DNA of 64,000 nt from Hofstenia miamia. Its lineage: Eukaryota; Xenacoelomorpha; Acoela. The stretch spans positions 317,044 through 381,043 of the forward strand of contig SCFE01000113.1 of NCBI GenBank assembly GCA_004352715.1, read 5' to 3'. The position numbers and the translations under genes were made by a program. Positions 11,240-24,129 of the stretch are shown here, piece after piece; the first letter of the stretch is position 1, and each line of letters begins with the position of its first letter. The notes under the pieces were generated by a model. The model worked only from the letters and a program-made list of their open reading frames with translations, ran no database searches and had not been told where the DNA came from.

Positions 11240-14146
11240 ATTCGCCTGGACAAATATCAGCTAGTCTGCGTATCACCTACTAATGCTTCAATCGCTAAAA
11301 AATTGTACCCACTTCTAAAATTCGTATATAAATGTAGAGGAGTGAACTGCTACAGAGCGAACAGCTACATGTAGCAGTAAAATACTGTATGTTATAATGA
11401 TTTTGATTTATAAATCTTTGTTTTGCTAGACAATTTATGCAGGTTTCACAGCTGATACATATCGATATAACAGCGTTATTGACGGAAATCTTGATATACA
11501 TTTCATAGTTTTCAATTTCATGGCATATGCAATATAAGTAAAATAGATTACTAGTGGTAATACAATTTGGGACTGCATTGAAGAGGAATTTACATCTGTG
11601 TATATTTATTGCGTTTAAAATTCTACAAAACACAATAAATATGCTCTTAACGGTACAGGATATTAAAAATCACGATATAGTAATTTTTGGAGACTTTGAC
11701 TCATCAATAGTTATTTCTTGACCAAATTTTATTCCCAATCATAGGGTTAGGGTTTCAATATGTCTGTACTATTGATGAGACTGCAGGATAATTAATTTTT
11801 TCAATGTTAAATAAATTATATTTAATGCACAAGGCGATTTGCTAATTCTTCATAAATATTTTGCAAGACAAAAGTTTGTGCTGTTATTTTGGGATTAAAT
11901 AGGTTACTTTGAAAGTGAAAGATAGTTCACTTTTTTAATTTTGAAGTGACTCTAAGTTCACAAGTAATACAATTCGCTTTGTTTCTATCAGCTATTGGGA
12001 ATATTGTTAGCATATTGCGTTTTTATCTTCATTTTCTCAAACTAAGTTGTGTTCATATTCAATTTTTTATGACAACAACGCCTTGGTTTCACCAAATAAT
12101 GTCTACCATGCATCTAGAATAAATTTTGTACATTACTAAACAACTAATGTGTATTCATTTATAAGCATTTTAGTGGAAGAACTGCTCTTCGAAGTAATTG
12201 CATGTGCTTTATATTTGATTTAATAATTTTATTGGGCTATATCCATTATCGAAAATCATTTAATCAATAGGATTTTAGTGAAGCATACACATTCTATATA
12301 AAAATACAATGCCGTTGGGTTTAATAAATTTACAATGATAACAATGTTCATTTGCTAGCAGGTATCGCTCAACATAAATTCTAAATTATATCTCAAAATC
12401 AAAATGTTTGCGAGATTTTTATCTTCTAAATTCAAAGTAGAAATGTAAGATGTTTCTACTTAATGACATACAACTGTTCACTTGACTACTTTTCAAAAGA
12501 TTATTAAATATTTTCTTCTTTTCAAACATTTCGCTAACTATATGTGATGAGAATATGATTTTGTATTAAAAACATACCTCTAGACAAAGAAATTATTGGA
12601 CTTGTTGCAAGGCATTTATTTTTGTGCATTTTGCATAAAAATTTGTGGTACAATCGCTAAATTATCTTTATTCCTCAATTATCCCAACTCAAAAAAATTT
12701 AATTGTCTTTTAGATACAAGCTCTGAAGTTATTGACATATTAATATTTAACTATGCCTGTATTGATTGCATTTAATTTAATATGACTGTTATGCAGTGTG
12801 GGAGTAGAAAATATAGAAGTTTTTTGCATCCTAAGGCACTGAAATATTGAATCGGAAAACATTCAACAGATTCGCGTTGCAAAAATAAAAATTTACTTAA
12901 ACTTGAGGGGGGTCGATAGCGAGGCTTGAATTATAAAAAAAGCCACAATAGATTCAATTTTATTGGAATTGGCTTCGATCGTGTCAGCGTCAGTATCTGT
13001 AAAAATAAACTTCCCAAGTTCCGTAGATTACAATGATGTGAGTACCCATTTTTGTTTTTTGCGACTTGAAATGTACTAGATGTTCTCCCCATTTAACTTT
13101 ACATATCGAGATTTGCATATGGTCATTTCTGATGTAGCGGTTACCGCCTTTGTGCTCCGATAGCGTCCACGTTCATTATCTGCATATGGAGAACCTTGTA
13201 TCCTGGCATCTGCATTGAATCTGTTTTTTACAATAACACCAGGAAAAGTGTGATTTTCTTTTAAAATAATTGACTCCAGATCATCAATGTATTCGACATA
13301 TATTTTGACTTTATTCTTTTTTGGGTTGAAAGATTCAATTGATGAAAATGATATTATGAACATGTCCCATCACGCATTTTAAGGTTCTTTACTTTAAAGT
13401 TTAAAACATACTTTTACATGACCCTCTACTTTAGAGGTATTGGTGTATGAAGTTAAGACTTTATCACTATGATCAGCTTTGAACAATAATGGACAAACTT
13501 CCCAAGTATTATCGTGTATATTTTTCACGGTTGACCTTCTACTTCTAAAATCATTTGTGGACATCACTCTTTGTAGCTGGACTTTATAATATTGCAGATT
13601 AAGTCTTAATTAATTCGCAATATTGACTACTGTTTCTAGAATACATTTTACAGAGAACATAGTGTAAAAATTGGAAATTTCAGACCTAAATATTGATCAG
13701 AAATTTATAAAATTTTATTATGTGTTTATGCATGTTATAAAGGATATTTATATTTTTTAAGTATTTTAAGTTTAGTAATAATTTCTTGCAAAGCAAATGT
13801 AATATCAATGCGGGATAATATGCACACATTTCTATAAATATGAATATTTCATATTTTTGAATTCACTTTCTATGTGTATATATGCCTACTATAATATATT
13901 AAAGCCATTCTATATACAACATAATATTTTTTAAATGCGCCGAATTTATACTGTATTTTATAGTATGTTTTTGATGTTTCTATAAAAAATAAGATATACA
14001 AATTCGAATCTCTGTTTCACAGCATTACAATGATAATAATAAAGTTTAATTGAAATGTATCTGGCTATCTGGCCTACAGTTTAGAACTCATCATATATTG
14101 GTGTGTCTAATTTTAATAATTGCCATATATTAATTGATTAGCAATA
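11240..14146. other. AT-rich non-coding stretch
   Basis: No supported gene or element was found. A 95-codon minus-strand frame at 13076-13363 has more balanced composition than most but has no recognised family or clear splice sites. A short AGGGTTAGGG string near 11744 is only two telomere-like units. Confidence 0.5.
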
Positions 14147-14148
14147 TA

Positions 14149-15494
14149 CAGTACTGGCCAAAAGTTTGGGAACACTTTCCAAATTTAGAAATTTTTGTAT
14201 TTTACACTAAAAAACTCAATGGAGAACAATATAATAAAACAATGTAGAAACAATATGCTAACACCGTGTAGAAAGTAGTTAATTCACAAAAACTCACAAA
14301 TATTTTGTATGTCCGCCATTATTGGCCAAACACTCAGCGATGCGATTTGACATTGACTCGACCAGCTTTCTACAATAATAATCAGTAATCTCTGTGCACC
14401 ATACCACTTTAATTGGCTAATTCAGATCGTCAGGTGATGTGCATTGGCGCTTCCTCAAACAGTTTTTGATGTCATGCCAGCAATTTTCTATGACGTTGAG
14501 GTCTGGGGAGTTTCCCGGCCAGTTCTCAACCAGCCGAAATTCTTGTGATGCAATCCACTTTGGCGATGTGTCAAGGAGCACCATCTTGTCATTGTATTGA
14601 TGGTCTGCGATACTGCATAAACATGAGAACTTTCTCCTGAATTATTTTGAGGTAGGCCTTGGCTGTGACTGTCTCGTTGTGAGGAACAAAATGCAGACCA
14701 GCACGCCCATTCGCAGTTATGGCACCCCAAATCATCACAAAAGGTGCTGAGCGGACAGTTTGTTGCGTGTAACATGTGATGAATCTTTGGTTTCTTGGTC
14801 GTCGAACCTGTGGCCGGTATGATGTAAGCTGGCAAATCTTGGATTCGTCGCTAAACATTACTTGATGCCACATCTCAGGTGTAGTGTTGGTATTGCCTGC
14901 GGTCTCGAATGTTCTTTGAAGACAATCGGGGTTTGGCTGCTGGTTGACATGATGGAAGGTCAAAGGTAGTATTCAATCCATGCCTAAGGGTGCGTGTTGA
15001 TACATTCCGCACTACCGCACCTAGATTTGCTTTGACTTCAGAAGATGAAGAGAAATGTTGATTGACGACGTAATGGTGAATGAGACGGTCAGTCTGAGGG
15101 GTTGTCACTTTTAGTCTTCCAGACGCTTGTGAGGGAAAAATGTTTACAGTTGCTGATAGCGAGTAACACTTCTGGATACCGAAGATACTTACACGCCCAT
15201 TCTACCAGCTATAGCGGATAATTGTACCTCTCCTCGTACAAGATATGAATTTGAGCACGCTTTGTTGGTGAAATTTCACTACCACGGACCATTTTTCAAA
15301 CTATAATGATAGTGCTTTTTCAGTGAAAATGTATTGTGTGTAAATCTAAAGTTGTGTGAATTTGACTGGCTAAATGAATCTGTTCTAATTTCCAAGAAAA
15401 AATTGCGAATTCCAGGAATTTTACGAAGTTTCCAGGAAATAGCATAAAACACGCTTTACACAGGTTATTGTTCCCAAACTTTTGGCAAGTACTT
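14149..15494 (-). mobile_element. Tc1-like DNA transposon, inactive
   Basis: This is a complete Tc1-length element of 1346 bases. It is bounded by inverted repeats: CAGTACTGGCCAAAAGTTTG at the left and, reverse-complemented, AAGTACTTGCCAAAAGTTTG at the right. TA lies on both outer sides (14147-14148, 15495-15496), the usual Tc1/mariner target duplication. The transposase is on the minus strand and is broken by frameshifts and stops, so the copy cannot be autonomous. Its right end abuts an AT microsatellite and a Penelope-like fragment. Confidence 0.9.
14294..15292 (-). pseudogene. Tc1-family transposase pseudogene
   Basis: The reading runs from an ATG at 15292 (MVRGSEISPTKRAQI) to GGHTKYL-stop at 14294, about 333 codons, close to the usual Tc1 transposase length. 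Around 15108-14875 is the helix-turn-helix DNA-binding region (TTPQTDRLIHH and VSTRTLRHGL). Then comes the DDE catalytic part: TPEMWHQVMFSDESK with the first Asp, VRRPRNQRF, VMIWGAITANGRAG, a QDGAP block, and a C-terminal NRIAECLANNGGH. At least three frame breaks and internal stops separate these blocks. Such an enzyme cuts and pastes the element at TA sites; this copy is dead. Confidence 0.88.
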
Positions 15495-15504
15495 TATATA
15501 TATA

Positions 15505-16057
15505 TATAATTAACATTAATAAAAAGGTTTCGACTATATTGTCATCGTCAGTTAACAAGATTTTTGCGGGAATAAAAGCTTGCAATATACTACTACACTT
15601 TATAATGATATTGCATACACTAAAATAATTTAATCTCATTCTTTCCTAAATTACATTGTTTATTCATGATGTTTTCTTTGTTATGCTGTTTAATTAATAG
15701 AGCCTCACAGTTCTTAGTGCGTGTTGTTTTCATGACTATTTCAAAAAATTTTTTCTTTAATTCATGATAGTGATTGAATATTTCTGTTTCAAGGTGTCCG
15801 TTGAGATGTTCTTTTATGCGAATACCAAAATATCGTTTAGTTTCACCAATGTATACCTTGTTACAGCTATCACAAGTATATTTGTGTAGATATCGAAACA
15901 TTCCAAGAGCCACATACACGTTTTCCTGTAATTTAGCATGGCAAAGATAGCATATCTCAACAAACAATGTCAGAATGATATACTTGTCAATAAGTAGCCC
16001 ATCTTCATGGTTAACAGTAACAATTTTTACAATGATTTTTACAAAAGTTACTTTCAA
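15505..16057 (-). mobile_element. Penelope-like element fragment with GIY-YIG domain
   Basis: A 145-codon minus-strand frame (15620-16057) contains YTCDSCNKVYIGETKRYFGI followed by RIKEH and, further on, an EALLIKQ block and a late NxxxCN-type motif. This is the zinc-finger plus GIY-YIG endonuclease region found at the C terminus of Penelope-like retroelement polyproteins, which nicks target DNA. The reverse transcriptase part is absent, so this is a 5'-truncated copy. Just downstream on the same strand (about 15526-15552) is the conserved sequence CTGACGATGAC...GTCGAAACC, typical of the element's non-coding end. The copy sits directly beside the Tc1 element. Confidence 0.82.
15526..15552 (-). 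ncRNA. Hammerhead-ribozyme-like core remnant in the Penelope-like element
   Basis: Read on the minus strand, CTGACGA is followed by T, GAC, AATATA, GTC and GAAAC. This matches the hammerhead core order CUGANGA, stem II, GAAA, with a three-pair stem II and one extra base. Penelope-like elements are known to carry hammerhead motifs in their terminal repeats. I could not fold a convincing stem I, so it is probably a decayed or minimal copy. Confidence 0.4.
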
Positions 16058-19000
16058 AATCCTTATTATCAGATTTGTTTCGAGATATTTGCAAACTAAA
16101 TTCGAAGATTCTCATTGCATCTCTATTGGAAAAAACATGGCAAAGAGCCTCATCCTAAAACATTGTCATATTTATTAGCGTAACTCATTGAAACGCTTTT
16201 TTAAAATAATTACGATTGAAATAGTTACTCACCCCAAAGTTTAAAATTCACCATGTGATGACAATATTTGTTTTCCATCAATAGATTTAAACTTTTGTTC
16301 AAGCAAATTTTAATTAAACTTGACTATTGTTTTTATAAAATAACCTCTAAATTTCATTACAGTTTTGGTGTATTTAAACACAAATATTGCCCAATATTTA
16401 AAGTGCACCTAATGTTAATATATATGATTTTTCATGAATAGTGACATTTCAAAGATACCTATAAATTCGAAAGCGTAATATACTGTAAAGCAGAGCTACG
16501 TTGAACAGGTTACATGCTTGTACCAACTTTGATAAAGCCCTTGATAAAACTCAGTTGAGATGAGAATCAACTTTGAACTTTATTTTTTAGTCTAATGATC
16601 TTTTGGAAATACAATTAGAAACTCATCGCAAATTATACATGAGTCGTCTACAGGTTTTTTGCGCTTTGTATTTTACATGCATTTACGTTTCGCATTTTCC
16701 TTTGCCAATATTGGAAGTGGGGATTTTCTACTGATGGAAGCAGATAATATGTATGTACTTCAAGTTAATGGAGTTACTGATGCACTTCCTGAGGCCCTGG
16801 CATTCATACTAATTTAAGAATAATATCTATTCTTCGTAAAAAATTTTGTAGCCACATAAGTACGAAAATTATAAATAAGCAGGCTTTACTGCAAAAGAGA
16901 ATAGATAAACTCTTTAAGCAGCAATAAACTTTCTAGGAATTGAATTTCAATAGTCAGCAATTACTTTTAGCAAAATCAGTTTTTCAACAACATTGGCAGC
17001 CATTATTTCAAAGCATAGAAAACAGCAAATGTAGTGCAGAGGCAACGCAAAACAAACTTTCCATATTAAACATCTTTAATTTCTAATTAACATGGAAATG
17101 AAATTAAAAATTTAATTATAGAAATATAACGCAATGAATCATATTATTTTATAAAAAGTAGCCCCGCTCTATGGTACGTAAGGTGATAATTTTACAAATG
17201 TTGCATGAAAGGGATTTTTGTTGCTCAATATTGCCTCTGTTTTGTGAAATCGTTGCCTACTTACGAGTCTCCAAATGATGCAAAGTGGTTGCCAACATAT
17301 CGAAATGGTGAAAGGCTTTCAATTCTTCTCAGAGGTAGCTGTCAATGAAAAAGGCGTGCCTGCAAGCATGTGGTTCCCTTTGTACTCTCGTTAGCAGGAT
17401 GTTGGACTGTTTTGATTACTGTAATACCAACTGCACAAGTTCCAATTTTGTCTCCAGATCAATAGCAAAGCAACATTGAAATGAGTGGGTATTCGAATGA
17501 TGAATGGCGCCTCTTTTGAATATAAAGCTGTGAAAATTGAAAAGAAGCATACTTCCCGGTATCAGCGTCATTATTAGAGTAACAGAAATTACATTTAATT
17601 CATATGCTTGACTCACGACAAAAATATAATATATCAATATTTATGTAACATCATGCCCATCAGTTTCCATTTTAAAAATTGTTGCCATAGTCAATATTGC
17701 GTAAATGAATTTTCAAATGAAATGACATTTATGCCAAGTGGTTGGTTGCTTTTCATAAATGATATGCTTATGTTTACCTACAGGTAATTATTTTACACAG
17801 TGTATATACAAGTTATTTCTTTCGTTTTGTAGAAAGAATTGAATTGACCAAGTAGATTTTGGGCTTCAGTTGTGGAACACTACTAGGAAAATGCCATAAC
17901 AAGAATATGAGATATCATCTGTTAGCATAACTTGCATATGCAATGTAGAAGCTTTGATTACAGTTTGCGTTTTTCCGCTTATATTACTTCCCTGAAACAC
18001 TATGGATGTAGACATCTGCTTCGCCCCTATATTTTTCCCCAACATCAGTGTTAGTAGTTCACTAGCAACCATTCAAAATGTCTCTATCGAACATTCATTA
18101 CGACGTCTAATGATTATAATCTTGAGCTATAATATACTTTCATTTAAACCAAATTAGTGATATTCAATGAATTTTTCGTCAAGTTGTCATTGGATACGGC
18201 TTATTATATTTATTCTCGTTTTTGCATCCTCCTTGCCATAACACGAGCAATTTCTAATCTAATTATTGAATTTTTGTCGTTGGCGATACTCTAACCTTGG
18301 CTTAAGTTTTCAGTTAGCGTCATACCGACTAGGTTTACATTGAAATTGTTATTAATTTCGCCAAATCTTTTAAAATGTTATAACTTTATTCACGCTTGTT
18401 TGTGTTTTAAATTTCATTTTTTGAGATTCAGTGGCTTATAGCTACATTATAAAAATTTTGAAAAAAATTTAGATGACAATAAATTTTATAGGTTTTATCA
18501 ATTTCAATATTTCATTTTGTGTAGTAATTGCGGTTGGCATGTTTAAACATAAGATGTTTTAAGCACTGTGTAAAACTGTTTAGGCTTGTTTTTTGTAATT
18601 TTTTAAATGTTATTTTTCAAATTTTATAGACTGGAAACTTTTTGAAATTTATCCATTTGTAGTTTCATAACCGATTGCTTAAAAAATAGCAAAACTTGCG
18701 TTTTATTTACATGTATCAAACAAAAAAATGAATTATGATAAGTGTATCATAGTTCAGTGTTTGCTTCTATGTGTGTGTTTTTAGCAAAATTTTAGTTCTT
18801 TGAAGTGGTTTTGTCTAAAAGCAAAAAACCCTGAGAAGAGATTACTAATTAATAATTTTTAACATTAAATTAATAAAAATTTAAATTTAAAATTATTTTA
18901 ACGTTTCCAACTCAAATTTAACCAAAAATAGGGACGTACTCGACCTCATTTAACCTGAAAAAGAAACCAAATTGAGAAAACAGAAATGTTGTTCTTCTCT

Positions 19001-19650
19001 AATTAACATTCGCCAAGAAGGAAAATGTATTGAGTCCATTCCATTTTTGCCTTCCCGACCTAATTTTTTTTAATAATGTCCATAGCATTAATTGCTTTAC
19101 AAATCTCAATTGATAATATGCTAGATTATTAAATGACCTTTTGATTTTGTGGGTTCCGGTATCAGCTTAAACTTAGTTATTTGCTGAGCGGAGATGTTTT
19201 TTATAGGATAATTCTTTGGTTGAAATTTCCATTAAATCACAATCTTTGCAATTTACACTTTTTTCTGATTTAATTTTGCAAATGTAACAAACCCTATTGT
19301 AGACATAGATGCAATTGATGTTTATTCATGCAAAGGTTTATCGTTTCAATTTTAATTGTTTTTTGAAACCGGAACAAGGCTATGTGTGTGTCCGTGTATG
19401 TGTTCCTGTATAACAATCTTCTCACTCAGGTTTGTTTATTATATAAATTTTTATTCACTGCAATTATTTTGATGTAATAAATCCATTCACCAAAACTTGA
19501 ATCCGCACTTGTTTTATGAAGGCACTTGTTTTATCATTCAAATATTTTTTGGTTTTAAAAACTGCAAGCAAATCAATTGTTTTATGATTGTTTATTCCAT
19601 GTATTTGTTACAAGATTTACCAAAATGAGCTTATTGCACTCTATATTTTT
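16058..19650. other. AT-rich non-coding stretch
   Basis: Both strands were read without finding a supportable exon, RNA gene or transposon. A consensus-like donor (ACTC/GTAAGTAG, minus strand, near 17260) occurs, but no open exon leads into it. Confidence 0.5.
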
Positions 19651-19652
19651 AT

Positions 19653-19948
19653 ATATACGGGCTTTGGATACAAAATTTTAGGATATCTACAAGGTACTGG
19701 ATATAGAAAAATATATTCGGGCGCAAGATGCTATGGTGGAGTGCGCTGGATACGGGTCAAAATTTTTTTTTGAAAAAATCTGAAAACCATACAAAAGAAA
19801 TTAGACTGCTATTCCAAAGCGCAATGTAAAAATTTTTTGAATGAAATGAATCATTCTGTCTTTCCATCAAAAAGGCGCTGGATACTATGAAAAATCAGAA
19901 TGTAAGGGCGGTGGATGCAAATCCCATAGTATCTAGAGCCCGTATATA
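19653..19948. mobile_element. MITE-like element with terminal inverted repeats
   Basis: The left end TATATACGGGCTTTGGATAC (19653-19671 region) matches the reverse complement of the right end, TATATACGGGCTCTAGATAC (19930-19948 region), with two mismatches. Further internal words (CTGGATA, GCGCTGGATA, CTATGG) also recur in inverted order. The element is about 300 bases with no coding capacity and is followed by an AT microsatellite (about 19943-19982). The superfamily is not assigned. Confidence 0.5.
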
Positions 19949-19982
<34 letters not shown>

Positions 19983-19985
<3 letters not shown>

Positions 19986-22900
19986 TTTTATCCAATTTAT
20001 TAACCGAAGAATAGCTTCATTTTTATTATTTATATATTTAATCAATTACAATGATGCTAGTATTCATTTTCATTAGCAAGTAAATAGCGATTTTCTCTAT
20101 AAGCAATGTTCTGTATAGTATGTTATATTTTCCTTTTAAATAACGTTTCTTATTCGGATAACTTGTTTTAAATGTTTTTTAAACAGTTTTAGTGCTCTTT
20201 TTAAGTGTGAAGCTGAAAACCCAACTATAAGATGGGATTTAGTCATTTAACTTAGATTATAACTGGTCAAAATAAATGTGTGTCCCTCCCGGGATCCTTA
20301 AAAAATAAGTCATAATTCTAAATTGCAACATGCGGCTGCATCACAGAAAGACATCACTCTGAAAAAAGTGGTTTAAAACAAATGAACAAAAATTGCTGTT
20401 TCAAATTAAAACATGTTTTGATACTTAAAAAAGGTATTTTAAGACAAAAGCAATTTTTTCATGGAGTACTATTACGATGCAACATTTCAGTCATTCCCTC
20501 GTGGATATTTTTACTTATCGTACTCATCGAGAAATATTTCTTGAAAGTTGGGGGGATTGTTTTCTACACTAACATACCAAAAACTAGTGTTTGGCGCTAC
20601 TTCCTCATGTGTAGAATGAACGTACTATATAAACATTGTCTTGTACATTTTCAAATATAGAATTTACTTGTTAAACTATGCATGCGTGCTACACATCACG
20701 TTTTCAGACATCCGACTTATTTGTTTGATAATTTTGCTTCAGTATTTTTGTTTTTTGAGTCTTTTTGTAGATAAATATTAGGTTTTTCAAAGACTTTCTA
20801 GTGAGAACTGGCGCTTAACTCGTGTTTCAGCTGTTTAAATTTTCGGTTCTATGCTTTTTGTTCCCATTGCTATTTAGCAATCTATTTTAAACTCAAAATT
20901 ATATTAAACTGCCCACCCATTTGAAAATTCTTAGATCCGTCTCTATCAATGCGAAAGGCCATTGAGTTCATGCACAATTACCTTTTCCAGAAATCATCGA
21001 GAAATATTCAAGTAATATAGTGTGGCATGGCTTAATAAGTTTTTTATTTTCTTCTGTGATTGTGAATTTTCTTAAAATTTAATATAGAAACTGCAATTTT
21101 TTGCGGAGATATAAAACAGGTTGATCAATTGTTAACGCATATTTTCAAATACTAAACAGTATAATGTTTGCATTTTTTAGCAATCAGATTTGGGAATTAA
21201 TCATGTTGTTATAATAAATTTACGATAAATGAATCGTATGAGTCAAATATTTTATACAAATTATTGATCACTCTGTACATACATGTAGCTTGAATTTGCA
21301 TCGATTAAATTAATCTAACATCAACAAATTTACCAACATAAATTTATTTGATAAATTTTGGCGTATGTTTTCCTAAGAAAGCCAGTATTAATGGGCAGAA
21401 ATTGTTTGGCGAGTCTTTTCCTTGTACGCTTAGAGGAAATCGTGAATTTTTATTAATATGGAGACTCTGACCATATTTATTGTTATTTGTATCGCTGAGT
21501 TTGTAGACATGACCGAATGTATTCTTGATTTTGCATATACATAGCAAGTGCGAATAGTAACGACATACTGCTAGTGTTGCTTTTACCAGACCTAAAAAAT
21601 GAACAACATATTGAGAACAATAGAATATAAAAAAGTGCGAGTTTCGCTTGGCTAAAATCAACTTTACCGTTTTACTTCCCGAATTCAATTCGAATCGATT
21701 CACAGGACACTAGCTCTACAATGTGTTTTCTGTTTCAATTTCAAATTACTTTACATTCCTTAAATCTTACATTACTTGCCATTTTTAATTTGTGGTACAA
21801 ATGAGAAGTTTGAAATCTGCATACTAACAACAATTGAAAAATGTTCAGGGTTTGAATAGCACTGATTTAGATTGAACAAAGACGAACTCAAGTTTGTTTT
21901 TGCAATGCACATTGTGAAAAAATATAGCAATGAATTGTAAAACGTTTTGTTGACGCTTTCAAGAGCATAAAAGAAATTTTGTTCCGAAAAAAAGCAAGGT
22001 GTGAATTTAAATAGTATGCCTCAAGTTGTCGAAGTACAAGGAGAATAAGCACAGCAATTGCGCTCAATGCCAGACTTTCAACTGTAGGGTGGATCAAGAG
22101 AGTTGAGGTGTTCTCTACCATACTGCTTGTGATTCACAGTCCACTAACATTCTATTTTATTGGCAAACACTATACATGATGATAACTGATTTAAATAGTT
22201 AGAGATCTTATTTGATTTGGAATGTTTGCACATGAAATTTTATTAATTGTCTATGTATAAAATCGCTATCACTACAAGTGCTTCTATTTCTAATCAGTTA
22301 TTTCAAGTTAGATCATTTTTGCAAGTATGCCCAATTCATTCAATGAAACTTATCGCTTTAGAATTCCAGAATTCCGATCTTAATTTCGACGGTTGCAAGA
22401 GGTGTAAGAAACATTGATTTTTGTTAAGTTTTCAAGAAATTCTTATATTCTAATTTACTCGCATCTCGCCTCTGCCAAATTTCTGAGGATGTGATTTTCT
22501 TCTTTGCCTGCTTTTAACTTTTCTAAACAAATTAGATTATTTTGTTTAAAAATTTCTTTATCATTTTAAGGATGTTTGAAAACACAAAGTTAAGCAATTG
22601 CTAAGAAACTAAAGGTTTTCTAAGCTAACCTCCGAGAAATTCATTTTTATAGAAAGGAAAGTACAGTTTTTTTATTTCGTTCGCTATTGGCATTTAACAC
22701 ATTAAACATCTTTCAGTTATCCAAATTCTATTCAGTTATCAGTGTTTGAAATGTGGCTTTTGACATGTGCTACCCATTAACTTAAAATAGAGTCACCGTG
22801 AGGCGACAACATGGTTGGCGCTGATGTGGGAAATCTTGGACGAACGCCTTCATTATCTATGTGACAAAATATAGTACCAAATGAAAATCCTACTAATGGC

Positions 22901-23380
22901 CTCAATTATCTAGTTCCTAATCCGATCTTAGATTGATTGGAATTAATTAGATATCACCGCACTCAGTGACAATTCGTATGCCACCGATGTTTAAGAGATG
23001 CATCGTAGCATACTCGGAATGATTTATTTCTATTTTTGCTTTTATTTTATATTATTCAGTTGTGTAGTAAGCATTCGTGTTTCTTTGTACAATGAAATGA
23101 CCTATTTATGTATATATTTAAGTAAATTATGTATATTCTACAATATCATTCATTAGCTTTGATCGATGTTCGATGTCCCACTGTTATTTCAAAGTCAGGT
23201 TGTTATGTAAGATTCACGGTGAATTATTTCAATTTGCAAAATGCATATTCCCTAATAATAAAATATGAAACATTGAGGTATGGTAGAATTTTTAAATATT
23301 ATTCATATGCTATTTTTATGTAAAATTATTCTTGGTTTTACTATATTTCCACAGGAATTCTGTAATAACTTAATGATTTA
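19983..23380. other. Non-coding stretch upstream of the LEPROT-like gene
   Basis: No gene was identified. A slightly GC-richer patch near 22790-22870 could be a 5' untranslated exon or promoter for the gene at 23401, because that coding exon starts right after an acceptor, but this is only positional inference. Minus-strand frames at 21344-21703 and 21888-22121 show no family signature. Confidence 0.45.
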
Positions 23381-23400
23381 AATTTAATTGATTATTTCAG

Positions 23401-23799
23401 ATGGAGTTGGAGAGCAGAGGAAGGATGATTGTGATGCTCTTATTGGCATTATTTGCCGCTGGGGGATTCAGCATGCTGGTGATGTCATGCGTGTTTCCTC
23501 ACCCAAATTACTTTCCCTTATTCATCTTAGCGCTTTACGCCATTTCCCCATTTCCAATACTTTTGGGAATCAGATTTTCAAACGATGAGTTCTCACCGTT
23601 GATAGATTTTTGCTACTTCCTAACCACTGGCATAGTCGTATCAGGATTCTTCCTTCCAATCGTGCTTTACCGAGCAGGTGTGCTGACTTCTCTTGTCAAG
23701 ATAATCATGTTGGAAATTGCTACTGTTGATATATTCTTGTGTATATTGGTCTTCTTCACTGTAGTTGTTGGTACGCCAGACTCCTACTTAGTTTTCTGA
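23401..23799 (+). CDS. LEPROT: LEPROT/VPS55-family four-pass membrane protein
   Basis: The product is 132 residues, the normal length of this family (about 131-140). The family acts in endosome-to-lysosome (yeast vacuole) sorting and, in vertebrates, limits surface levels of receptors such as leptin and growth hormone receptors. Four hydrophobic segments lie at about residues 9-29, 36-56, 72-92 and 102-124. Family motifs are visible: YFPLFILALYAISPFPILLG after the first helix, then FLTTGIVVSGFFLPIVLYRA, the most conserved block. The ATG follows directly on a TTATTTCAG acceptor, so the whole coding region is one exon with an upstream 5' untranslated exon. The C terminus ends VVGTPDSYLVF and lacks the usual WxxW-type tail. 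An AATAAA signal at 24118-24123 fits as polyadenylation site. The identification is firm; LEPROT versus LEPROTL1 cannot be decided. Confidence 0.9.
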   Translation: MELESRGRMIVMLLLALFAAGGFSMLVMSCVFPHPNYFPLFILALYAISPFPILLGIRFSNDEFSPLIDFCYFLTTGIVVSGFFLPIVLYRAGVLTSLVKIIMLEIATVDIFLCILVFFTVVVGTPDSYLVF

Positions 23800-24117
23800 T
23801 TTTATTTTTTTACTTTTTGTACATAGATTTCTAATTTTGTTAATTGTGGAATTTCTCAATTCGGAATACATATCAGGACTTTTATAATTGGCATTCCATT
23901 TTGCATTACTTAAGTGCCTACCTTTGAAAAGAAACGGTAGCATGTGTATTATTAACCTTCTTCTGAGTAGAATTTCCATATGGAAACTCACTAAAGAAAT
24001 ATGTTTTACCTTTTAGTGGGGATTAATTATGGATTGATTTAGGGAATATCCGCTTGACAAGATATAGTCAGTGAGTATTCACAAGCTCTTTAAATATTTG
24101 CGCAGTTTTTACGTACA

Positions 24118-24123
24118 ATAAAT
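24118..24123 (+). terminator. Polyadenylation signal AATAAA for the LEPROT-like gene
   Basis: A canonical AATAAA lies about 320 bases after the stop codon at 23799, in an AT-rich 3' region. It is the most plausible cleavage signal for this transcript. Confidence 0.45.
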
Positions 24124-24129
24124 CAATAA

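Noticed and set aside
11741-11755. AGGGTTAGGG telomere-like string
   Set aside because: Only two units; too short for an interstitial telomere repeat.
13076-13363. 95-codon minus-strand frame with balanced composition
   Set aside because: No recognised family, no convincing acceptor or donor; kept only as a remark in the interval entry.
21344-21703. 119-codon minus-strand frame
   Set aside because: No motif, no splice sites and no flanking coding signal; it is likely a chance frame.
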